DNA of 5,573 nt from DATKUC01 sp964577375 (GTDB lineage: Bacteria > Spirochaetota > Spirochaetia > DSM-27196 > DATKUC01), in assembly GCA_964577375.1 (NCBI GenBank), contig CAZNYW010000126.1, positions 1 through 5,573 of the forward strand. The letters are read 5' to 3'. The first letter of the stretch is position 1, and each line of letters begins with the position of its first letter. The notes under the pieces are model-generated. The model searched no databases. It was given only the letters and a program-made list of their open reading frames with translations, and was not told the DNA's origin. A program made the position numbers and the translations under genes. Shown here piece after piece: positions 1 through 5,523 of the stretch.

Positions 1-581
1 TCCACCTTCCCCGGGGGCGCGCCGGCGGTAACTTCTACGGCCTGGTTTTTGGTGAGGTCGACGCTCTTGCCGGCGGACTGGACCTCGACCATGCCTTCGG
101 TCACTTCGTAGCGGCTGGTGCCGTCGCTGGCGGCGTAGACGGTGAAGACGGTACCGCGGATTCCGGCGACGGAGCTCATGGTGGCAATGGCCGGCTCCCG
201 GGACCCGGCGATCCTGGCAAAGCGGTAGGAGACTGCGCCGAGGACGGTCGTCATGACGGTCTCCTGCTGCGAATCCTGATATCGCTTCTGAAGGGTGAAC
301 ACTGAATTGGCCTGAACGGTGATCTGGCTGCCGCCCGCCTGGTCGAGCTGGACCACGCCGTCTCTGCCTGTGATGATGGAGTCGCCCGCGTTCATCGTCA
401 TTCCGAAATCAACCGGAATGGTTTTCCCCCCGCCGGACTTGAGATTTGCAGTTCCCTGGAAATAGCTGACCTCGGCCTGCTGGGCGAAGGCCGCCGATAC
501 GGCAAGTCCGGAAAACAGCGCGATGAGGAGAGTCGTCTTCCGGACGGAAATTACATGGTTTGAAGTGCGATTGTTCTTCAT
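1..581 (-). CDS. Secreted FecR-domain protein (3' end beyond window)
   Basis: The visible 193 residues start with a Sec signal peptide: basic n-region (R14, K15), hydrophobic core about residues 16-31, likely signal peptidase I site after A33 (AFA|QQ). A FecR domain follows at about residues 60-185. It shows the family pattern of a 'GD.I.TG.dG...L...G...I.V...S.' block (66-94), an 'MSSVAGIRGTVFTVYA' block (135-150), then 'EVTEGMVEV' and a 'V.L.KNQAVEV' strand (159-184). FecR domains are beta-rich; in the classical FecR they sit in the periplasm and relay siderophore signals. Stand-alone secreted copies like this one, with no sigma factor or transmembrane anchor in view, have no settled function. 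The ATG at 581 is supported by a GAGG at 590-593 that overlaps the stop of the upstream lipoprotein gene, which implies translational coupling. Domain call is firm; role is not known. Confidence 0.85.
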   Translation of the reverse strand, partial: MKNNRTSNHVISVRKTTLLIALFSGLAVSAAFAQQAEVSYFQGTANLKSGGGKTIPVDFGMTMNAGDSIITGRDGVVQLDQAGGSQITVQANSVFTLQKRYQDSQQETVMTTVLGAVSYRFARIAGSREPAIATMSSVAGIRGTVFTVYAASDGTSRYEVTEGMVEVQSAGKSVDLTKNQAVEVTAGAPPGKV

Positions 582-591
582 GCGCGCGACC

Positions 592-1155
592 TCACTTGAG
601 AGGGCCGGCAAGGCCGTATATTACAGGGCCCTGCTTCCCGGTGTCCGAAGCGACGACAAGGAACGGTCCCAGGTTGGACTCGAGCCGGAGAAGCCGGGAA
701 CCGGGTGGAACGTGGCGCTGGAAGAACCAGTTGGTGATGGTCGAGTCGGAAAACTGCTTGTAGCTGTCCGATGTCACCGGTTCGTCGACCGACTTGCCGT
801 CCATCGTCCTGGTACCTGCTGGTGCGAGAGCCGCGACGTCCACCTTCATTCCGGCGCTCACCAGGCCGCCCCAGAGGGTGGAGATATCCTCTGTACGATC
901 GAACACTTCCGCGTCGAACGCGAAGGGCTTCGAGGACATCGCTACCAGCCGGTCGACCGAGCCGGAGTTGATGTCGTTGGCAATTGCCGTGGTGGTCTCC
1001 GGCTTGAGCGGCCGCGGTACGCTCGCACACGAGGCGAGAATCAGTGCGGCGACGAGTACCGTAACGGCCAACCCCGAGACTCTGCGGACACTGTGGCGGA
1101 AGCGGCGAGCCACCGCCGCCGGGCCTGTTTCCCGGCAGTTTTGCAGCGTTTCCAT
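592..1155 (-). CDS. Predicted lipoprotein of unknown function
   Basis: The 187-residue product has a lipoprotein signal peptide: Arg-rich n-region (about 17-25), hydrophobic stretch 29-41, and lipobox LASC ending at C43, so it should be lipid-anchored in the envelope after cleavage by signal peptidase II. I do not recognise the mature part (about 145 residues); it begins with a helix-like 'IANDINSGSVDRLVAM' followed by short beta-like segments, loosely like an NTF2-type fold (weak inference). The start is uncertain. The ATG at 1155 has no Shine-Dalgarno sequence and lies about where transcription should begin from the promoter just upstream, so it would be leaderless. A GTG at 1113 would give a more typical 29-residue signal peptide (MARRFRHSVRR then the hydrophobic core) and about 44 nt of leader, but only a weak AGG upstream. 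Ten bases separate the stop from the FecR-domain gene, so the two are probably one operon. Confidence 0.75.
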   Translation of the reverse strand: METLQNCRETGPAAVARRFRHSVRRVSGLAVTVLVAALILASCASVPRPLKPETTTAIANDINSGSVDRLVAMSSKPFAFDAEVFDRTEDISTLWGGLVSAGMKVDVAALAPAGTRTMDGKSVDEPVTSDSYKQFSDSTITNWFFQRHVPPGSRLLRLESNLGPFLVVASDTGKQGPVIYGLAGPLK

Positions 1156-1163
1156 CAGGCAAA

Positions 1164-1192
1164 ATTATACCGCGGCATTCTGTTCACCACAA
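1164..1192 (-). promoter_or_regulatory. Sigma70-like promoter of the lipoprotein-FecR operon
   Basis: On the minus strand a perfect -10 box TATAAT (1164-1169) lies exactly 17 bp downstream of TTGTGG (1187-1192), which matches the -35 consensus TTGACA at its first three bases. It sits in the 61-bp gap between the unknown gene ending at 1217 and the lipoprotein gene. The predicted transcription start is about 1157, two bases before the ATG at 1155. No terminator hairpin is seen in the gap, so read-through from upstream is possible. Confidence 0.6.
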
Positions 1193-1216
1193 GCTCGGGA
1201 ACCGGAAGCGCGGCGG

Positions 1217-2365
1217 CTAGAACTGAAGGGTCATCGTGATCATGGAGAAATCGAGCCGCTCGTCTTCGCGGGCGAGCGCTTCAAAGTGCACGCCGAGAGC
1301 GCGGGCGGCGTCGGCGAGGTGTCCGAGATAGGTGAGCCCGGAGGAGCGGGAGCCGCCGCAATCCGCGCCCCGTTCGAAGTGAGAGCGAAGGTCGCGGATC
1401 TTCATCGTCTTTTCCCTGTCGGTCTCGCTTTTGATTATCTCGAACTCGTATTCCTTGTCGAAAAGCGACACCGAAAGCATTCGCCGGCGCTCGTCGGCGC
1501 CCGGGCGCGCCGCGATCCGCCAGACCACGTGAAGCGTTTCGTGGTGATCGGCCATAGCCTCGACGACGGTCCGGCGCAGCTGCTCGTCCTGCGTGAGCTG
1601 GTCGAGCGATACCGGCTCGCCGGCCTGCATCTTTGCGCGCTGCAGCATGGTAGTCCTGTGCGTATGAGAAATCACCTCGTTCAGCGTGTCCGCGAAGTAA
1701 TCGGCAAGGCCGGAGGTGCGTACGAAGCGCTCTATGAGCGCGGCGATCCCTCTCGATGCGCCGTCACGTCCGTCGCCGGGAAAAAGAAGCAGAACGATGT
1801 ACCAGATGTGTTCCGGAATGCATTCGAAGTAGCGCCCGCACAGATACTCGCAGCGTTCCTGTGCCTCTTCGGAGCTGCCGTGATGGACGAGCGCCCACCG
1901 GACAGCGCGGGCGAGGATGCCTTCGGTAAATGGTTTCAGCTCCTCCGACCGCGAAGCGAGCAGCTGTTTCACCGCTTCGGGATTGAAATGTGTCCGTTCG
2001 TCGATACTGCGGGCGGGGTTTGCCCGGTTCCAGCGGCGAACTTCGTCGGAATCGAATATCAGCCGTTCCAGCTCGGATCCGAATCGTGAGTAGAGAAGCC
2101 CGTAGATCACCAGCTTGGTAAGATCGGCGATCGCTCCCTCGAACCCGTCGGGGTCGGAAGCTGAAAACTCGATCTTCTCCAGGTAGTTGCGTGAGAGCAT
2201 CTCCTGAAAGGCAACGGTGCCGATATGCCGGGAAGAGAATCCGTGCACCTCGCCGCCGTCGAGAGTCTGGACGCGCCCGGGCTGTTTCCCTCGCGCGGTA
2301 AGCTGGTCGACGGCTACCTGAGTGAGTGCAACTACCACTGGGATTTCGATCTTACCCGAGCGCAT
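1217..2365 (-). CDS. Uncharacterised 382-residue cytoplasmic protein
   Basis: I do not recognise this protein. There is no signal peptide; the only strongly hydrophobic runs are short (VIYGLL at 86-91, WYIVLLLF at 188-195), so it is probably soluble and mainly helical. It is rich in charged residues and ends with a beta-like segment (residues 371-382, LDFSMITMTLQF). Two stretches loosely recall a GHKL ATPase: 'FADTLNEVISHTHR' (224-237) is like an N-box helix, and 'RSSGLTYLGHLADAARALG' (340-358) followed by the final strand is like the G2-box region of histidine kinases or anti-sigma factors. No clear D.G.G (G1) motif is seen, so this is only a suggestion. The ATG at 2365 lies 6 bp after the stop of the upstream dehydrogenase gene, with AGGAAG (2375-2380) nine bases before it overlapping the end of that gene. 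That implies co-transcription and probable translational coupling. It ends with TAG. Confidence 0.8.
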   Translation of the reverse strand: MRSGKIEIPVVVALTQVAVDQLTARGKQPGRVQTLDGGEVHGFSSRHIGTVAFQEMLSRNYLEKIEFSASDPDGFEGAIADLTKLVIYGLLYSRFGSELERLIFDSDEVRRWNRANPARSIDERTHFNPEAVKQLLASRSEELKPFTEGILARAVRWALVHHGSSEEAQERCEYLCGRYFECIPEHIWYIVLLLFPGDGRDGASRGIAALIERFVRTSGLADYFADTLNEVISHTHRTTMLQRAKMQAGEPVSLDQLTQDEQLRRTVVEAMADHHETLHVVWRIAARPGADERRRMLSVSLFDKEYEFEIIKSETDREKTMKIRDLRSHFERGADCGGSRSSGLTYLGHLADAARALGVHFEALAREDERLDFSMITMTLQF

Positions 2366-2371
2366 CTGCCT

Positions 2372-3460
2372 CTACTTCCTGTCGAGGAAACTCCAGTCGA
2401 GCTTCACGATCTCGCCGCTCCCGGCCGAGCGGTAGATCGCGTCGAGGATCGTGCTGTTGATGAGGCCGGATATTCCGTCGGAAACGGGTGTCCGGCCCTC
2501 CCGCACACACTCTGCAAAGTGACGGCTGAGTGCGAGCCGCGCACTGTCGGGGTTTTCGCCTGCCGGCGCGGGAACCTCGACATCGAACGAACGGTCGAAC
2601 TTTTGACCGGTAAATACAAGCCGGTCGTCATACAGCGAAATGCCTCCCTCATCGCCGGCAACGTGGATCTGGTAGGCGTGATTCGATTCGATGTTGACGG
2701 CCCAACTCGCCTCGAGCTGCAGCGTCGCCCCGTCCTCGAACCGGATCATCGCGGAGGCGAGATCCTCCACGTCGAAATAGCCGTCCCACTGTGGTGTACC
2801 CCAGCTGCCGATGCCGCGCTTTCTGGGGCCGAATTTGGCGTAGGTCGCGCCAAAGACCTGCGACGGCCTGGGAGAACCCATCAGCCAGAGGCAGAGATCG
2901 AGGACGTGGACGCCGACGTCGATCAATGGACCGCCGCCGGCATCGTTCTTGCGCGTGAACCAGCTGCCCCATCCGGGGATCGCCTTCTTGCGCATGATCC
3001 CGGCTTTGGCGTAGTAGACGGTTCCGAGCTCGCCGGACTGCGCGACCTGAGCGGCCTGCTGTGAAAGGGTTTCCCAGCGCATCTGGTGGGCGATCATGAG
3101 AATGCGGTCTGCTTTTCTTGAGGCCTCGTAGATCTCGCGGGCTTCCTTTCCGGAAACGGCCATCGGTTTTTCCAGGAGAACGTGTCTGCCGCGCTCGAAG
3201 GCACGAAGGGCGAGCGGCCGGTGATGCGCATTCGGCACCCCGATGACGACCGCGTCGATCTCGTTGCTGTCAATGAGCGCCTCGGCCGAATCCCAGACCC
3301 GCGGCACGCCGTACTGCACAGCCGCCTTCTCGGCCAGCGGCAGGCAAAAGTCGGTAATCCCGACCACCTGAGCCTCGTCGAGTTGGCTGAACATGGCGGC
3401 GTGAATACGGCCGATGAATCCGGCGCCGATAACGCCCACGCGAACCTTGTCGTGACTCAT
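2372..3460 (-). CDS. Gfo/Idh/MocA family oxidoreductase
   Basis: A complete 362-residue NAD(P)-dependent dehydrogenase, of usual length for the family, acting in the cytoplasm on a sugar, inositol or sugar-acid type substrate that cannot be named from sequence. The N-terminal Rossmann domain carries the dinucleotide motif GAGFIG (12-17). The signature EKP is at 97-99 (K98 is the expected catalytic or substrate-binding lysine). The C-terminal alpha/beta domain has the conserved 'GGGPLIDVGVHVLD' (175-188) with D181 and H185 in the usual catalytic positions. I place the start at ATG 3460: it has AGGAG at 3467-3471 and a leader of about 20 nt. A longer start at 3487 would lie inside the predicted -10 box and add nine unconserved residues. 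It is the first gene of a two-gene unit with the 382-residue unknown protein. No lesion is visible, unlike the dehydrogenase remnant upstream. Confidence 0.93.
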   Translation of the reverse strand: MSHDKVRVGVIGAGFIGRIHAAMFSQLDEAQVVGITDFCLPLAEKAAVQYGVPRVWDSAEALIDSNEIDAVVIGVPNAHHRPLALRAFERGRHVLLEKPMAVSGKEAREIYEASRKADRILMIAHQMRWETLSQQAAQVAQSGELGTVYYAKAGIMRKKAIPGWGSWFTRKNDAGGGPLIDVGVHVLDLCLWLMGSPRPSQVFGATYAKFGPRKRGIGSWGTPQWDGYFDVEDLASAMIRFEDGATLQLEASWAVNIESNHAYQIHVAGDEGGISLYDDRLVFTGQKFDRSFDVEVPAPAGENPDSARLALSRHFAECVREGRTPVSDGISGLINSTILDAIYRSAGSGEIVKLDWSFLDRK

Positions 3461-3464
3461 GCTG

Positions 3465-3471
3465 TTCTCCT
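3465..3471 (-). promoter_or_regulatory. Shine-Dalgarno site fixing the start at 3460
   Basis: On the minus strand AGGAGAA ends four bases before ATG 3460, with the AGGAG core six bases away. The site lies inside the nine extra codons of the longer 3487 reading, which supports the shorter start. Confidence 0.75.
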
Positions 3472-3486
3472 GACGTTGCGACGGCA

Positions 3487-3515
3487 ATTGTAGCGTGGAG
3501 AGGGATAATAGGCAA
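3487..3515 (-). promoter_or_regulatory. Sigma70-like promoter of the Gfo/Idh unit
   Basis: On the minus strand TTGCCT (3510-3515, four of six matches to TTGACA) and TACAAT (3487-3492, five of six to TATAAT) are spaced by exactly 17 bp. The predicted transcription start is about 3480, giving a leader of about 20 nt before ATG 3460. The promoter gives this unit expression independent of the damaged operon upstream. A nearby TATTAT at about 3505-3510 is a poorer alternative -10 box. Confidence 0.65.
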
Positions 3516-3540
3516 TCGAAAAAAGGCGGGAACGGGCTTC

Positions 3541-3573
3541 GCGGTCCGGCCCGGCTAGCCGCGGCCGGACCGC
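3541..3573 (-). terminator. Large GC-rich hairpin over the stop codon; possible terminator
   Basis: An 11-bp perfect inverted repeat (3541-3551 with 3563-3573, GCGGTCCGGCC and its complement) encloses a second perfect palindrome, CGGCTAGCCG (3552-3561). The whole 33 nt can fold as one almost continuous stem with a single bulged base at 3562. It contains the TAG stop (3555-3557) of the dehydrogenase remnant. Six T residues on the minus strand (3519-3524) lie 16 nt past the stem, too far for a classical intrinsic terminator. A shorter stem (3533-3537 with 3549-3553) would bring the T-run within 8 nt. Placed between two transcription units, termination or 3'-end protection is the likeliest role. 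Confidence 0.45.
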
Positions 3574-4314
3574 AGCTCTATGATCCGGCCGCTCAGGCGT
3601 GATTCCTCGGCGGCAAACGCGACGCGGTGGCTTTCAAGGCTCTCCTCGGGCCCGGACATCAGAAGACTGCGGTTTCCGGATGCAACCGCCTCGGTAAATG
3701 CGTTCATGAGGCCGGCGTCGCCGCCGCCGTGGCCGCCTGTGATGGTGGCGTCGCCTGCGGCAATGCTCTCCTCCTGCCATGCCGGCTCTCCGAAAATGAG
3801 TTTCCGGATCCGTTCGCCGTCGGTTTCGAGCTCGCCGTGACTTCCGAACAGCCGCGTACGCCGGTGCCCGACCCGCGTGAAGGGAACCATCGAGAAGCTT
3901 GCCGTGCGACCGTCGTCAAAGAGGAAATTGACCTGCTGCTGCTCCATCACGTTGTTGTCACAGTGCCATACGCAGCGGCCATAGGGGCCGCTCTCGAGCG
4001 CAGAATGCAGCCCCTCCTCGGTGAGGTCCGGGGTCAGCACGTCGATCGGCCAGCCTCTGGCGCCCGCACGGAAGGGCTCGAGGTAGATCGAGACTGCGGA
4101 GTAGGGGCATTCGGCGGAGAGCGGACAGTGCAGGCAGCGTTCAGCGGCCCCGGCGGGCGCATTCTCTTCCGTGAAGTAGGTACGGCTGCCGAAGGAGGAG
4201 ACCATCGAAATCCGCCGGACCGACATGGACGCGGTCGGGAAACTGTGCCGCGCAGGCTGCGTACGCTCGTCCGCGGCTTCCCGCGCCGATGATCAGAAAT
4301 GAGACCGGCTTCAT
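3555..4314 (-). pseudogene. Gfo/Idh/MocA oxidoreductase (Cys-cluster type) with large internal deletion and frameshift
   Basis: The gene starts at ATG 4314, 12 bp after the upstream permease stop, with an excellent Shine-Dalgarno site. Its first 30 residues are a normal Rossmann start: MKPVSFLIIGAGSRGRAYAA, then CAAQFPDRV. That frame runs on without resemblance to the family and stops at 4141-4143 after 57 codons. From about 4226, in another frame, the C-terminal half of a Gfo/Idh protein follows: 'VSSFGSRTYFTEENAP', the cysteine cluster CLHCPLSAEC-PYSA, 'GPYGRCVWHCDNNV', 'GRTASFSM', 'SGPEESLESHRVAFAAEESR', ending at TAG 3555. Compared with my recollection of this subfamily (about 400-430 residues), roughly 180 residues are missing, including EKP and the catalytic Asp/His segment, so no working enzyme can be made. 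The junction lies at about 4205-4235. An ORF from ATG 4226 (223 codons) is open but has no Shine-Dalgarno site and is probably not a gene in its own right. Confidence 0.85.
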
Positions 4315-4324
4315 CACCTCTCCT
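4315..4324 (-). promoter_or_regulatory. Shine-Dalgarno site for the broken dehydrogenase
   Basis: On the minus strand AGGAGAGGTG directly precedes ATG 4314, with the AGGAG core five bases away. This strong site shows that 4314 was the original start, so the downstream 223-codon frame beginning at 4226 is a fragment of the same gene rather than a separate one. Confidence 0.7.
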
Positions 4325-4326
4325 CG

Positions 4327-4812
4327 TCAACCTTTCACCGCGGCATCGCTTACGCCTCGGACGACGTATTTCTGCAGAATCAGGAAAAAAACGATAACGG
4401 GAATCATCCCGAGCACCGGCAGCGGCAGGAGAAAATCATTCCAGATGAGCAGCGTCTGCAGGATGATCACCGTAACCGTCATCGATCTGAGCAGTGGAAA
4501 AACGATGCGCGAGAAGGTCTGCACCGGCGTACAGCCGTCGAACATGGCCGATTCCTCGATCTCACGCGGGATCGACTGGAAGGGCACCACCATCGATGCG
4601 ACGAAGAAAAAGAAGATCGTCCGCGTCGTGCGGGTTTTTCGCCTCACCAGTCTCCACGCAGCCGCGGAACCGAGCACTACAAGGCCGGCTATGCTGAGTA
4701 TGGTCACCAGCAGCGAATTGCCGAGCACAAAATAGAAGGGCAGCAGGAAGAGCAGCGCCGCGATGATCATCACTGCCGAGACCGCAGGCAGAAGAGGACC
4801 TTGCTGTTTCAC
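4327..4812 (-). pseudogene. MalG-type sugar ABC permease with three internal in-frame deletions
   Basis: From GTG 4812 the product is 161 residues; this family (inner-membrane permease of CUT1 sugar importers) usually has about 270-280. Recognisable order: first membrane segment to 'FLLPFYFVL' (22-30); 'NSLLVTILSIAGLVVLGSAA' (32-51); 'IFFFFVASMVVPFQ' (66-79); the EAA loop that contacts the ATPase, 'SIPREIEESAMFDGCTP' (80-96) to FPLLR (109); 'LLIWNDFLLPL' (121-131); and the typical end 'MIPVIVFFLILQKYVVRGVSDAAVKG'. The joins at about 29-32, 78-82 and 130-136 bring together segments normally separated by about 50, 40 and 30 residues: the first periplasmic loop, a membrane segment before the EAA loop, and the loop before the last segment. 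All three keep the frame. GTG 4812 is supported by GGAGG at 4820-4824 and a 4-bp GTGA overlap with the preceding permease gene. Probably non-functional; a mini-permease is a remote alternative. Confidence 0.75.
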
Positions 4813-5459
4813 GCCTCCACCTCCATGCGTCGGGTGAAGGCGACCTGGGCAACGGTAATGCACCCGACGATAACGAAGTAGAGGAGCGATTTTGCGGTGC
4901 CGAGACCATAGTTGTTGTAACGGAACGCCTCCTCGTAGATGTTGAGCGCCACCGTCTGCGTCGAGCGGAAGCGGCCGCCGTGGGTGAGGGAGATCACGAT
5001 GTCGAAGCTCTTGAAGCACCATGCGAGGACGAGGAAGAAGCAGACGGTGATCGCGGGAACCGACAGCGGAATCAATATGCGCCTGACCAGAGAGAAACCG
5101 GAGGCGCCGTCTATCCGTGCCGCCTCGAGGATGCCCGGATTCATGTTGAGCAGATGAGCGACCTATATGATGAGCAGGTAACCGACCGACCGCCAGGCGT
5201 AGACTATCACCATGCCCCAGAAGCCGGTTTCCGGTGTGCCAAGCCGGGCAAGTTTGAAGATGCCGATGTCGGTCACCTTGCCGATGGCGGCGAAGCCGTT
5301 CACCAGTATGAATCTCCAGATGAAACCGAGCAGCACGCCGCCGATCACGTTCGGCAGAAAGAAGACGGTCCGCAGCGGTCCTCTCATCCGGATCGGCAGA
5401 ATGAGCGCCAGCGCGCGCGGGGCTGCCAACGTGAGGCTCGAGAATCGGAGAAAGAATCG
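4809..5459 (-). pseudogene. MalF/UgpA-type sugar ABC permease, N-terminally truncated with in-frame TAG
   Basis: Two parts in one frame make a CUT1 sugar permease. The upstream part (about 5459 to 5166) carries 'RMRGPLRTVFFLPNVIGG', 'LLGFIWRFILV' and 'GFWGMVIVYAWRSVGYLLII'. A TAG follows at 5163-5165, and the reading then resumes as 'VAHLLNMNPGILEAARIDGA' (EAA motif for contact with the ATPase), 'RRILIPLSVPAITVCFFLVL' and the C-terminal membrane segment ending at TGA 4809. The TAG replaces what is usually an aromatic residue, so a single base change explains it. The first 80-90 residues of the family, including the first membrane segment, are absent: the frame is closed by TAA at 5502-5504, no ATG start with a Shine-Dalgarno site exists, and the metallophosphoesterase gene begins at 5524. 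A TTG at 5429 is not a plausible start. The stop overlaps the next permease start by 4 bp, so the operon spacing is intact. Confidence 0.82.
5163..5165 (-). other. In-frame amber codon inside permease gene
   Basis: TAG on the minus strand separates 'VGYLLII' from 'VAHLLNMNPG' without any frame change. Family members read straight through this point, usually with a Tyr or similar residue. TAG also serves as the normal stop of the genes ending at 3555, 2372 and 1217, which argues against a reassigned codon. Confidence 0.85.
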
Positions 5460-5499
5460 TTGTGCCCCGCCGCCTTCACTGGCCCGAAGACTGCAGATA

Positions 5500-5508
5500 T
5501 GTTAGAAT
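5500..5508 (+). promoter_or_regulatory. Possible extended -10 promoter for the metallophosphoesterase
   Basis: TGTTAGAAT carries a TG one base before TAGAAT (5503-5508, five of six to TATAAT). No good -35 box is present 16-18 bp upstream. Transcription would start near 5515, leaving a leader of only about 9 nt that includes the purine-rich GGAAAAGAG. It lies within the junction with the truncated permease, so it could be fortuitous. Confidence 0.3.
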
Positions 5509-5523
5509 TCGTCCGGAAAAGAG

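Noticed and set aside
523..1239. 238-codon open frame on the plus strand
   Set aside because: It runs antisense through the signal peptide of the FecR protein and all of the lipoprotein; those genes have signal sequences, coupling and a promoter, and this frame has none.
794..2089. 431-codon open frame on the plus strand
   Set aside because: It is antisense to the lipoprotein and 382-residue genes and crosses the promoter between them. It has low-complexity, Arg/Ala-rich composition and no family resemblance or ribosome site, typical of a shadow frame in GC-rich DNA.
2225..3064. 279-codon open frame on the plus strand
   Set aside because: It lies opposite the well-supported Gfo/Idh gene, whose motifs are clear, and shows no motif of its own.
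2372..3487. Longer start (ATG 3487) for the intact Gfo/Idh gene
   Set aside because: It would fall in the predicted -10 box, and the extra nine codons contain the ribosome site for the better start at 3460.
3627..4292. 221-codon open frame on the plus strand
   Set aside because: It is the mirror of the dehydrogenase remnant and has no recognisable domain.
4289..4735. 148-codon open frame on the plus strand
   Set aside because: It is antisense to the MalG-type permease, whose EAA motif and C-terminus are unmistakable; it has no supported start.
4809..5144. Separate 111-residue protein starting at the internal ATG 5144
   Set aside because: It has no Shine-Dalgarno site, and the product is only the C-terminal half of a permease whose N-terminal half lies in frame just before the TAG.
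5163..5165. TAG as a recoded sense codon (suppression or pyrrolysine-type)
   Set aside because: Three other genes in the window end with TAG, including one followed 6 bp later by the next start, and the permease is also N-terminally truncated, so a simple nonsense mutation is the plainer reading.
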